From positions 124,001-188,000 of the forward strand of contig NZ_JAADZV010000009.1 of assembly GCF_010645075.1 (NCBI RefSeq): 64,000 nt of DNA, in the 5' to 3' direction. The notes beneath the pieces are model-generated. The model did no database searches. It had not been told where the DNA came from and saw only the letters and a program-made list of their open reading frames with translations. Positions 44,445 through 53,909 of this stretch are shown here, one piece after another (position 1 is the stretch's first letter; each line of letters begins with the position of its first letter). The stretch comes from Flavobacterium limi (GTDB taxonomy: Bacteria; Bacteroidota; Bacteroidia; Flavobacteriales; Flavobacteriaceae). Made by a program: the position numbers and the translations under genes.

Positions 44445-45056
44445 ATGACACTTTTTAATGATACCGAATTGTTTTCGAGCGGTTCAGGAGGCAAAAAGCA
44501 GTTTGATGTTCCTGATGCCGACTTACTTTTAATCGATAACTTTTTTTCGAAAGAAGAATCTGATTACTATTACACTGTTTTACTGAACCAAACGCAATGG
44601 CACGAATATGATATGCCAATGTACGACAAAATAGTTACCGCTCCCAGAATGGTTTCGTGGTACAGCGACGATAATTTAGACGGACGTGAATCCAGTCAAA
44701 GCTGGCCGGATGAACTACAACATATCAGGGAACGTGTAGAAAAGGAAACCCATATGCGATTTAATGCCGTACTGCTTAATCTTTACCGAAACGGAAAAGA
44801 CGGTGTGGGATGGCACAGTGATAAGACCAGGAGCAGCAACAAGAACATGGATATCGCCTCTGTTACTTTTGGAGAGACCAGAATGTTCAGACTCAGACAC
44901 AAGTTTCGAAAGGAAATTCCACAGATTGAAATTCCTTTGCACCATGGCACTTTTTTACTTATGGCCGGCGCTACGAACAGTTTCTGGCAGCATCAGGTTC
45001 CTAAAACAGCAAGAGATGTATTACCCAGAATTAACCTTACTTTCAGAAGGACTTAA
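44445..45056 (+). CDS. AlkB-type alpha-ketoglutarate-dependent DNA repair dioxygenase
   Basis: It removes alkyl groups (1-methyladenine, 3-methylcytosine) from DNA or RNA using Fe(II) and 2-oxoglutarate. The 203-residue protein has the iron ligands H124 and D126 (GWHSDKT) and H183 (WQHQVPKT), and the 2-oxoglutarate arginines R195 and R201 (RINLTFRR). Residues LNLYRNGKDGVGWHSD and the MAGATNSFWQHQVPK pattern match the ALKBH2/3-like bacterial branch. It is transcribed divergently from the XRE-S24 repressor. Confidence 0.92.
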   Translation: MTLFNDTELFSSGSGGKKQFDVPDADLLLIDNFFSKEESDYYYTVLLNQTQWHEYDMPMYDKIVTAPRMVSWYSDDNLDGRESSQSWPDELQHIRERVEKETHMRFNAVLLNLYRNGKDGVGWHSDKTRSSNKNMDIASVTFGETRMFRLRHKFRKEIPQIEIPLHHGTFLLMAGATNSFWQHQVPKTARDVLPRINLTFRRT

Positions 45057-45210
45057 TTAAATCTAAAAATTACACCTTAAAAATACTCCATTTTATTAGA
45101 GAAAATTTCAGATTCAGGTTGCAAAATCAAAAATATACTTTTTCAATTCATCTTAAAAAACATGTTAAAAAAAAGTTTAAAAATTCTATTTTTTCCTGTT
45201 AATTTTATTT

Positions 45211-45218
45211 TATATTTG
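45211..45218 (+). promoter_or_regulatory. TAnnTTTG -7 element for the SprB-repeat gene set
   Basis: TATATTTG is located 80 nt before the TTG start of the first gene, implying a leader of about 70 nt. No good -33 TTG is seen at the best distance. The 241-nt spacer 45057-45297 contains nothing else recognisable. Confidence 0.45.
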
Positions 45219-45297
45219 ACCGCCGTTAATCGATTACATAAATGTTTTTTTTACTATTACAATAAACATTTATTACCAAACTTAACCTGTCCCTACA

Positions 45298-48200
45298 TTG
45301 AAAAAAATTACCCTGAAGTTCTCTCATATCTTATTGTTTCTTGTTCTATTTATCAGCATTAATTCTTATGCCCATGTAAATGATACTATCACTGACCATA
45401 AGAAACAAACTCTTTCATTAAACAGCAGATTACAAAAAGAGGTTCCTCCTCTTACACCATTTTCGATATCGGCACCGGCAGAAAGTGAATTTACAAGTTC
45501 TTTTATCCAAAGCAATTTTCCAATTTCGGCCCAGACCAGTAATGATTTAGGAAAGGCTATGTCAACCTGCGAGGAAATTGATAAGAACATGAGCCTTCTT
45601 ACTGATTTTCTGGAACCCAAAAAGCTTTCGACTCTGCCCCTGGGAATCAAAAAAACTATTGGCGGCATACAATACCTTTTAGGCATCAGCAATGCCAAAT
45701 TTACTCCGGAATACACTGAACTGACCGCTTTTGTAAGGATTACTCTTCCTCAGACGGATGAAACGGGAAAACAAAAACAGTTATTTTTTGGAGCCAACAA
45801 TATCAAACTTTCTCATAAAGGCGGCTTGGTTGGTGCTACTAATCTGGTTTTACTTGGTGATGTCCCTATAAAAATCAATGGGGAGAATTTGTTGCTGATT
45901 TTAAAAGGCGGCATGGAAATGTCTACCGGAGAAGTAAAGAATAAAACTTATGTCACTATAGATTGTAACGGCTTTAAGGAGCTCGGACTGGAGGCTGATG
46001 TTGTTTTCTCCAGAAGTTTATTAGAACCGGTAGATGCCAGTTACAATCCGCTTCCGGCTGAAAAAAGAGTTCAGGCTTCATTTAAAACTATTGTATCGAA
46101 CTGGAATGATATCCTAATAGAAATATCGCTCCCTACTTTTCAACTCACGAATTATAAAGGAACCTGTTTTGAACTGAACAAAGCTGTAATTGATTTTAGC
46201 GACCTTCATAATTCCAGTTCTATTGTCTGGCCTAAAGATTATGAAAAAGATTATCTGGTACCCGGAAATGAAAATTTATGGAGAGGATTATTTGTAAGTT
46301 CTTTAAAAGTAGTGCTTCCATCCCAATTCAAAGAGAAAGGAACCGATAACCGACTTACATTTAAAGCATCCAATCTGTTAATAGACCGAATGGGGGTGTC
46401 TGGAAATTTCTCTGCCGACAATGTTCTGGATCTGGGGAAAGGCAGTGCTGCAGGATGGCAGTTCTCTGTTGATCATATTGAAATGGAATTCAGGGCAAAT
46501 TCATTAATGCATGCTAAATTTAACGGAGCCATTGTTTTACCGCTGTCTGATAAATCCAAAAAATGTGCTGCCAAAACACGCGGTGAAATTGCTTATAATG
46601 CTCTTATCAATCCTGTCGACAATGAATATTTATTAAAGGCTGAAGTAAGCGAAAACGTATGTTTTCAGGCCTTTAAAGCCACAGCCCGATTTGACAAGGG
46701 ATCCTATATCGAATTAAAAGTAAAAGAAGGCAAGTTTTTACCGAAAGCTTTTTTGAATGGAAGCATTACGATAAAAGGCAGTAACAAGCCAAATGCTGAT
46801 CAGGAGCCGGAAGCTTCCGGACCGCCATTATCTTCTATGGGGCTACCGATGGCGCAGGCAACCCAAACAAAAACCACTACAACAACTCCAACTCCAGCTC
46901 AGACTGAAGATGAAGATGAAAAAGGTGCCGTTGCTTTTCAGGGCATCTTATTTCAGGATTTAGAATTACAAACAGTCACCCCAATTTTCAAGGCGAAGTA
47001 CTTTGGTTATAAAAATGAAGCTGAAACCGATCCTAATTCTTCTAAAGTCGCCAATTTCCCGATTACTATTCATGAGATTGCCCTTATTGCAGATGATGTA
47101 TCCGCATCCCTAAAAATAGATTTGTCTGTTAACCTGATGAAAGATCAATTCAGCGGGCGGACAAGGTTTAATGTCGTAGGTAAATTTGGAAAAGACGACG
47201 GCATACAAAAGTGGAAATTTTCTCATTTAAAATTTGAACGCGTAGACATTGCTGCCGACTTAGGCGGTATGAAATTCAAGGGAAGTATTGAGATAATGGA
47301 CAATGACCCTGTCTATGGTAAAGGTTTTAAAGGATCACTAAAAGCTGATTTTTCAGGAGGAATATCTGTTGAGGCCAATGCTATTTTTGGCTCTACCACT
47401 TTCAGGTACTGGTATGTAGATGCTATGGTGGATAACCTTAATATCCCGGCTGGTGCTATTACTTTTAAAGGTTTTGGCGGCGGTGCTTATTATCGAATGA
47501 AAAAAGACGGTTTTAGTAACCGATTTGCTGCTTCAGGGTCTAATTATGTACCAGATTCCGACTCCGGTCTTGGGGTAAAAGCCATGATTAAATTTGCCGG
47601 AACTGCTACTGCCGATGCTTTTTGGGGAGGTGCAGGTTTTGAAATCGCTTTTAACAACCGCGGCGGTCTCAACCGAATCAGTATTTATGGTGAGGGCCAC
47701 GTTATGCAGCCATTTGAAATACCAGGTGCAGAAGAACTGCAAGGCGCTTTAAAAGCTGTCGCAGAAAACGAAAGCCTAATGACAAAAGTAGCCCTAGAGG
47801 CTCTAAAAACATCCAATCTATCAGAAGCTGCTGCTACTTTATACCCGAATGATGTAAAAAGTTCTATGGGTATCAATGCATTTGCTGCTATTGAATATGA
47901 TTTCAGAGCCAAAACTTTACATGGATCTTTTGACTTATATATTGATACCCCTGGAGGTTTTATAAAAGGACGTGCCTCAGGAAACAGAGCCGGATGGGCT
48001 GTCCTGCATTTTGGCCCTGATAAATGGTACATCCATATGGGAAAACCGACCGACCGATTAGGTATTAAATTAGCCATAGGATCCATTGAAGTGGAAGCCG
48101 GTGGTTACTTTATGCTGGGTGACGATATTCCGGGTAGTCCACCACCACCTGCTATTGTTGCACAGCTTTTGGGAGTAGATGCTTCCAAACTGGATTACAT

Positions 48201-50082
48201 GCGTAATGAAAATATGATTGATGCAGGAAGAGGATTTGCGTTTGGTGCAGATTTTAGCATAAAAACAGGAGACTTAAGCTTTTTAATGTTTTACGCTAAT
48301 TTTCAGGCCGGATTTGGATTCGATATTATGGTCAAAGATTATGGCGACGCTGAATGTAAGGGTTCCGGCCAGATTGGCTTAAACGGATGGTATGCCAATG
48401 GACAATCTTATGCTTATCTTCAGGGGGAACTGGGGATTAATATTAAATTGCTTTTCGTACGCAAGAAAATATCTATCATCAAGGGAGGAGGCGCTGTTTT
48501 ACTACAAGCCAAACTACCTAATCCGTTATGGATAAGAGGTTATATGGCCGGAAAATTTAGTATACTCGGAGGAGCCATACGAGGCAGTTTCCGATTTAAA
48601 TTACAGTTTGGAAAAGAATGCGAATTTATAAATGCAGATCCATTGGCAGGATTAAAATCTATTGCTGACGTTACCCCAACAGAGGGATCAAAAGATGTAG
48701 ATGTTTTTGCGATTCCGCAAGTCGCCTTTAATATGCCTGTAGATAAAAACTTTACACTCGAAGATGATCAGGGAACAAAAACATACCGACTCAAACTTGA
48801 AGAATACACTATCAAAAAAGATGGCGTTCCTGTTATTGGTACCATCAGCTGGAATAGTACCAAAGACTTATTAAGCTTTAATTCCAGTGAAGTTTTACCT
48901 CAGAATTCTAATTTAGTGGTGACTGCAAAAGTAAGTTTCCAGGAAAATGTAAACGGTACGTGGAAAACCATTATGGATGAAGGCCAGGTTGCTATGGAAA
49001 ATGAAGTTCGAAACTTTACTACAGGTGCAGCCCCAAAAAACATTCCGGTAAACAACATCGCTTACAGTTATCCTGTATTTGACCAAAAGTATGTATATCA
49101 AAACGAAAGCAAGGAAGCTTATATAGTGTTGAAACAAGGTCAGACTTATTTGTTTGAATTAAAACCAGGTCAATCCCAAGAAGCTTTTTATAAAACCGGA
49201 AACAAAACAACCAACACTGCTATCCGATATAATTCTGATTTGAAAAAAGTAATTGTTGATTTACCTGTACTGGAACAGGCAAAGCCTTACAATTTATCAT
49301 TAATGACACTGGAAAAACAAAATGAAGCCAATGGTAATTTAGCTGAAAATTACCAGACTCAAAATCTGGCGGACGATAACAATGTTGATGTAAAAAACAA
49401 TGAACTTAAAGAAGTTGTTTCCGGTGCAGAATCTATTGAGTTGGTACAATACAATTTTAACACCAGCCAGTACAATACTTTTCAGGAAAAAATGGCTGCC
49501 AAAAAACCTAAACAGACATTAGTTGAAATTATTTACATGGATGTTCATGCTTTACAATCGTTAAACAGTTCGACAGAACCTTTTGATGAAGCAGAACTTA
49601 TTGGTAATTCAAAAACTCTGTTTCAACCGCTTGTAAGTACAGAAGCTATTTTAGACAACAACTATTATAACAATGAGATCTATCCTCTTATTTATCAGGG
49701 ATATCCTCTGGAAGCTGATTTAAAACTGGATAAGAGTATTAATATTGCTTTAGGTGTTCCACCTGTGAGGGGAGTTGAAACCATGGCCTGGTATCAGGAT
49801 TATATTTTTAACAATCCAACCAGCTTTATGCTAAAAGAATATCTGCCATATCGTTATAACCTGCCATTCTATTTTAAAAATGACTTTATCGATTTACGAT
49901 ATAAGGTTGTAAACAAATATCTAAATACATCTAATCAGGCTATGATCGCAAAATATGATCGCATCATAAATGGAGAATTCCCTTACATAAAAAAGGGGCT
50001 TTATAATATAAGACTGAATTACACGCTACCTGGCGGACAGTCAGGAACCAGTTCTGTTTTTACTTTCAACAAATCAAATTAA
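45298..50082 (+). CDS. Giant exported beta-rich protein, TTG start
   Basis: This 1594-residue protein starts at TTG 45298, with a signal peptide (hydrophobic stretch ending SINSYAH). The body to about residue 1100 is a long series of amphipathic beta-strands with repeated GKFKGSI, FSADNVLDLGKG, KGSLKADFSGGI and GGGAYYRMKK-type segments, resembling elongated beta-barrel or AsmA/translocation-like folds. A Pro/Thr/Glu linker splits it at about residues 497-541. A bacterial Ig-like (Big_5) domain lies at about 1121-1240 (PTEGSKDVDVFAIPQVAFNM). No T9SS sorting domain is seen at the end. It is the first gene of the surface-protein set, and the next starts 2 nt later. Confidence 0.75.
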   Translation: MKKITLKFSHILLFLVLFISINSYAHVNDTITDHKKQTLSLNSRLQKEVPPLTPFSISAPAESEFTSSFIQSNFPISAQTSNDLGKAMSTCEEIDKNMSLLTDFLEPKKLSTLPLGIKKTIGGIQYLLGISNAKFTPEYTELTAFVRITLPQTDETGKQKQLFFGANNIKLSHKGGLVGATNLVLLGDVPIKINGENLLLILKGGMEMSTGEVKNKTYVTIDCNGFKELGLEADVVFSRSLLEPVDASYNPLPAEKRVQASFKTIVSNWNDILIEISLPTFQLTNYKGTCFELNKAVIDFSDLHNSSSIVWPKDYEKDYLVPGNENLWRGLFVSSLKVVLPSQFKEKGTDNRLTFKASNLLIDRMGVSGNFSADNVLDLGKGSAAGWQFSVDHIEMEFRANSLMHAKFNGAIVLPLSDKSKKCAAKTRGEIAYNALINPVDNEYLLKAEVSENVCFQAFKATARFDKGSYIELKVKEGKFLPKAFLNGSITIKGSNKPNADQEPEASGPPLSSMGLPMAQATQTKTTTTTPTPAQTEDEDEKGAVAFQGILFQDLELQTVTPIFKAKYFGYKNEAETDPNSSKVANFPITIHEIALIADDVSASLKIDLSVNLMKDQFSGRTRFNVVGKFGKDDGIQKWKFSHLKFERVDIAADLGGMKFKGSIEIMDNDPVYGKGFKGSLKADFSGGISVEANAIFGSTTFRYWYVDAMVDNLNIPAGAITFKGFGGGAYYRMKKDGFSNRFAASGSNYVPDSDSGLGVKAMIKFAGTATADAFWGGAGFEIAFNNRGGLNRISIYGEGHVMQPFEIPGAEELQGALKAVAENESLMTKVALEALKTSNLSEAAATLYPNDVKSSMGINAFAAIEYDFRAKTLHGSFDLYIDTPGGFIKGRASGNRAGWAVLHFGPDKWYIHMGKPTDRLGIKLAIGSIEVEAGGYFMLGDDIPGSPPPPAIVAQLLGVDASKLDYMRNENMIDAGRGFAFGADFSIKTGDLSFLMFYANFQAGFGFDIMVKDYGDAECKGSGQIGLNGWYANGQSYAYLQGELGINIKLLFVRKKISIIKGGGAVLLQAKLPNPLWIRGYMAGKFSILGGAIRGSFRFKLQFGKECEFINADPLAGLKSIADVTPTEGSKDVDVFAIPQVAFNMPVDKNFTLEDDQGTKTYRLKLEEYTIKKDGVPVIGTISWNSTKDLLSFNSSEVLPQNSNLVVTAKVSFQENVNGTWKTIMDEGQVAMENEVRNFTTGAAPKNIPVNNIAYSYPVFDQKYVYQNESKEAYIVLKQGQTYLFELKPGQSQEAFYKTGNKTTNTAIRYNSDLKKVIVDLPVLEQAKPYNLSLMTLEKQNEANGNLAENYQTQNLADDNNVDVKNNELKEVVSGAESIELVQYNFNTSQYNTFQEKMAAKKPKQTLVEIIYMDVHALQSLNSSTEPFDEAELIGNSKTLFQPLVSTEAILDNNYYNNEIYPLIYQGYPLEADLKLDKSINIALGVPPVRGVETMAWYQDYIFNNPTSFMLKEYLPYRYNLPFYFKNDFIDLRYKVVNKYLNTSNQAMIAKYDRIINGEFPYIKKGLYNIRLNYTLPGGQSGTSSVFTFNKSN

Positions 50083-50084
50083 AC

Positions 50085-52154
50085 ATGAGATCCCTATTTT
50101 CAATCCTATTCTTTTTTACAATAGGTTTTACCAGTTTTTCCCAAAGTAAAGAAGATACTATAACTGAAAAGAAACCAGAAATACAAGTTATAGCCAGAGT
50201 GCAAAAAGACAGAATCTTATTGCGATGGGCTGTTACTACCCCAATTGCCTGGAAAAAATTAAATACTTATGGTTATACATTAGAAAGATATACAGTAACA
50301 CGTGACAATAAAACCCTGACGCAACCTGAAAAATTGATTCTTGCCAAAGTTATAAAACCTGAACCGCTAGAATCATGGGAAAAAATTATTGAAAATAATG
50401 ATAATGCCGCTATTATTGCACAGGCTATTTATGGTGAGAGCTTTGCCGTAGAGGGAGGTGGTACTATTCAAAACATTGTAAACCTTTCTGAAGAGAATGA
50501 ACAACGTTTTACATTTGCCTTATTTAGTGCCGATAAAGATTTTGAAATTGCCAGAAAAGCTGGTCTGGGCTTTGAAGATAAAACAGCCAAAATAAATGAA
50601 AAATATGCCTACAGAGTAGTTTCAAATGTTCCTAAAAATGAACTCGGCATAGACTATGGCGGAATATTCGTGGGGCTTAAAGAATATGAACCACTACCAA
50701 AACCACTTGATTTTACTGTTCACTTTACAGATAAAAGCAGTATGCTTAGCTGGAATTTTAAAACCTTATCACAAGTGTATGGGAGTTATTATATAGAACG
50801 CTCTACAGATAAAAAGACTTTTGAAAGAATTACTGAAAAGCCATACACTTCTTTAAATCAGGAAAATGCAAATAACAACCGTATTTTTTATGTTGATTCT
50901 ATAGCCAACAATAAGCCATATAGCTACAGAATACAGGGGATTTCTCCATTTGGAGAATTAAGCCCTTATTCTCAGGTCATTACCGGAAAAGGAACTGCCA
51001 TTTTGCAATTCGTACCTCATCTAAAGGTTAAGGATTTTAAAGATGATACAACTGTTACCCTGACATGGGAATTTCCGGAAGAAGGCGATGCTGAAATTTC
51101 CGGATTTGAATTAAACCGTTCTGACAGCGACGATATCAACTATACTACTGTAATAAAAAATATACCTGCAAAAAACCGTTCGGTAACGTACAATAAACTT
51201 TCGTCAACGAATTATTTTACTATTACTGCCATCGGTAAACAAGGGAGCAACAGAACTTCTTTTCCAATGCTTGTACAGCCTGTAGATTCTATTCCGCCTG
51301 CAAAACCTGTAGGATTAAAAGGGGTAATTGACAGTTTAGGCGTAGTAAAGCTAACCTGGACAGCTAACAAAGAAAAGGATTTGTTAGGATACCGTATTTA
51401 TAAAGGAAATACTGCTCAGGAAGAATTCAGTCAGATAACCGTGAGTCCGCATGAATCTATTTCTTATGAAGATAAAGTACAAATTAAAAACTTAAACCCT
51501 AAAGTATATTATAAAATTATTGCTGTTGATAACCGCTATAATATGTCGGATTTTTCAGAAGTCCTGATCATTAAAAAACCTGATGTAATCCCTCCTACTT
51601 CCCCTATCTTTTCAGATTTCGAAATAAAAGAAGGTGCCGTATTCCTGGAATGGGTCAACAGCCAGAGCGAAGATGTAGTCAGCCATCAGCTATACAGAAA
51701 AGAAAATGACCAGAAAGACTGGACACTTATTCTGGATACCAAAAACAAGGAAGAAAAATACCAAGATAAAACAGTTGTTGAAGGAAACACCTATCGCTAT
51801 GCCATTTTTGCAAAAGACGAGAGTAATTTAACCTCTAAAGCATCTCCTGAAGTGGCTATGTTTGTGCCTAAATATTCTGTAATGCCTGCTATTAAAGGAT
51901 TTTTTGCGCAAGCCAATAAAATGACCAATACTATTGATTTATCCTGGGAATATGCGAATACCGAGGTAAACAGTTTTGAAATTTATAAGGCATCAGATAC
52001 TGAACCTTTACAGTTGATTCAGGTGCTTACCGGAAAAACAAAACGTTTGTCTGACCCTACTATTACCATTAATACCAATTATAAATATGGGATCAGGGCT
52101 GTATTTAAAGATGGAAGGACTTCTAAAATGGATTTCTTTAGTTTAAAATTTTAA
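50085..52154 (+). CDS. Exported fibronectin type III repeat protein
   Basis: This 689-residue protein has a signal peptide (MRSLFSILFFFTIGFTSFSQ). An N-terminal part (about residues 30-215) is followed by about five FN3 domains (around 220-300, 305-400, 405-500, 505-600 and 605-689). Each has a W-x-F or L-x-W strand such as SMLSWNFKTL, VTLTWEFPEEGD, VKLTWTANKEKD, VFLEWVNSQSED and IDLSWEYANTEV. There is no sorting domain, so it is periplasmic or part of a complex. It starts 2 nt after the preceding stop, indicating translational coupling. Confidence 0.8.
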   Translation: MRSLFSILFFFTIGFTSFSQSKEDTITEKKPEIQVIARVQKDRILLRWAVTTPIAWKKLNTYGYTLERYTVTRDNKTLTQPEKLILAKVIKPEPLESWEKIIENNDNAAIIAQAIYGESFAVEGGGTIQNIVNLSEENEQRFTFALFSADKDFEIARKAGLGFEDKTAKINEKYAYRVVSNVPKNELGIDYGGIFVGLKEYEPLPKPLDFTVHFTDKSSMLSWNFKTLSQVYGSYYIERSTDKKTFERITEKPYTSLNQENANNNRIFYVDSIANNKPYSYRIQGISPFGELSPYSQVITGKGTAILQFVPHLKVKDFKDDTTVTLTWEFPEEGDAEISGFELNRSDSDDINYTTVIKNIPAKNRSVTYNKLSSTNYFTITAIGKQGSNRTSFPMLVQPVDSIPPAKPVGLKGVIDSLGVVKLTWTANKEKDLLGYRIYKGNTAQEEFSQITVSPHESISYEDKVQIKNLNPKVYYKIIAVDNRYNMSDFSEVLIIKKPDVIPPTSPIFSDFEIKEGAVFLEWVNSQSEDVVSHQLYRKENDQKDWTLILDTKNKEEKYQDKTVVEGNTYRYAIFAKDESNLTSKASPEVAMFVPKYSVMPAIKGFFAQANKMTNTIDLSWEYANTEVNSFEIYKASDTEPLQLIQVLTGKTKRLSDPTITINTNYKYGIRAVFKDGRTSKMDFFSLKF

Positions 52155-52213
52155 GCCAGTGTCCGAACAACATTTGAAATCATTACCCAATGATTGTAAA
52201 ATATGAATTGAAT

Positions 52214-53905
52214 ATGAAAAAACTTTTACTTCTTTTTGCTTTTTTAACTTCATACTGGACATTTGGACAGCTTACCTATAGTTTTGATGTTGAATATTAT
52301 GCTTGTGGACTATCTTCTAATTATTGTTCGCCTAATTCAACTTCAAGTAGTTGGTACTATAGTAGTGAGACCTTTAATTCCTATTTTTGGAGTTTTGGTA
52401 CTACTGAAGATTTTCGAGGCCGCAGGGATACACCTATAACAGGGACTTATACTATACCTATCAACGATGATTTTATTCTGAGATATCATTACGATTATGA
52501 TAATTCTTTTAATCCTTTAGGGGATAAATTCCCGGGAAGAAATGTTGATACACAAAACAGTCGTTATTATTGGCCTGGCCAATATCCTAATCCACATTCT
52601 GATCTATATTATGGTGAAGCGAATGGTCGTATTTTTTTTCAGGATCGATATATTAACTGGAATTATGAACTTAGATATTCAGGATCAAACACCTGGGGAA
52701 GTGATACTTATGATGATTTATTTATAAAAGTACCATTTTCCAGAATATCCGGTTCAAATTGTTATAGCCGTATTCCCTATCAGGGAAATGAAAATACAAT
52801 TGCAAGCGATCCTCTTGATCGTGATTATTGTATAGAATGTTCTATTATTACAGGCGGCATTGCTTATGATGGTGTTGATGATACTCCAGACGGCCATCTT
52901 ACAATAAAAAACTTCTTCCCTAACGACCTTTTGATTACCCGAATGGACAAGGCCTCAACTGATATACTGGCGGGTGAACAAATACGCTTACAAGCCACTA
53001 CACCCGCTGCACATACTACAAGCTTATTTCCGGATTTTGTATACAACTGGCAATACAGTACGGATGGAGGAATTTCATGGGAAAGCGTACCAGATAAGTT
53101 GGTTAATGGTCTTAAAATAAACAAAACCAACAATACTGCTTTTACGATGCAGGAAATGCTTGGTGATGCACATACCAGTGTTTTTGGCCCTGTATCTTTC
53201 AGGCTGGGATACGGTACAGCAAACAGGTCTTTTACCAATATCCTACACTTTAATTACAAAGCCGGGGCTCCGGTAGTAACGGGCGTAGAATATGTTGCTC
53301 CTAAATGTAGTGGTGATCCTGTAACAAGTCTTGATGTGTATTTTGACCGAAAATTAGAAGGAGGAGAGTCAATATGGCCGCTTCAAATTGTTCGCTATCC
53401 TAAAATAGACCAGGATCAGCCTAAATTGTCACAGGAAATGGTTTACGATCTCGTTTATGATCCTGTAAAAGATAAATACAAATATTCTTTTATCATCACA
53501 ACCATTAATAATAAACTCATAAATAATACCAGCTATGCAGTTGAATACCAAGGCATGGTTAGTGGAGTCGGCAGAGGTTATCTCCTTTCCGAACAGTCTT
53601 TTGTATATCAGGATCCTGAGCCCTTAACATTTACTATAGATCCTACAGACCCCTTATGCCATAATGGAGAAGGAGGTTTGACCATAAACGTTAAAGGAGG
53701 GTCCGGAAAATATTCTTATTCTTTAGACGAAGGAACTACAATTCCGTTTACCGTGACAACAGTTGAAACGTCAACCACTACAAACAATATAACCACTATA
53801 AGCCGAAGTGCCAGTCAGCCCTTAAACTTATCTATTTCCGACGCAAAAAAAAGTTATAAAATAAAAGTAATAGATGAACATGGGTGCATCGAAAAATCGC
53901 TTTAG
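52214..53905 (+). CDS. Exported protein ending in one SprB-type module, paralogue 1
   Basis: The ATG at 52214 gives the signal peptide (MKKLLLLFAFLTSYWTFGQ) in the 563-residue protein; an earlier ATG at 52190 only adds eight residues. The middle shares a distinct domain with the next gene: a LAGEQIRLQAT start, an NWQYSTDGGISWESVPDKLV stretch, then FGPVSFRLGYG and CSGDPVTSLDVYFDRKL. The last 90 residues form one SprB-type module with both Cys (PLCHNGEGGLTINVKGGSGKYSYSL to EHGCIEK). It has no T9SS tail. Confidence 0.75.
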   Translation: MKKLLLLFAFLTSYWTFGQLTYSFDVEYYACGLSSNYCSPNSTSSSWYYSSETFNSYFWSFGTTEDFRGRRDTPITGTYTIPINDDFILRYHYDYDNSFNPLGDKFPGRNVDTQNSRYYWPGQYPNPHSDLYYGEANGRIFFQDRYINWNYELRYSGSNTWGSDTYDDLFIKVPFSRISGSNCYSRIPYQGNENTIASDPLDRDYCIECSIITGGIAYDGVDDTPDGHLTIKNFFPNDLLITRMDKASTDILAGEQIRLQATTPAAHTTSLFPDFVYNWQYSTDGGISWESVPDKLVNGLKINKTNNTAFTMQEMLGDAHTSVFGPVSFRLGYGTANRSFTNILHFNYKAGAPVVTGVEYVAPKCSGDPVTSLDVYFDRKLEGGESIWPLQIVRYPKIDQDQPKLSQEMVYDLVYDPVKDKYKYSFIITTINNKLINNTSYAVEYQGMVSGVGRGYLLSEQSFVYQDPEPLTFTIDPTDPLCHNGEGGLTINVKGGSGKYSYSLDEGTTIPFTVTTVETSTTTNNITTISRSASQPLNLSISDAKKSYKIKVIDEHGCIEKSL

Positions 53906-53909
53906 GTTT

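Noticed and set aside
45162..45362. A 66-codon frame across the start of the giant exported gene
   Set aside because: It runs through the promoter element and into the signal peptide region in another frame; the TTG-initiated gene explains the sequence.
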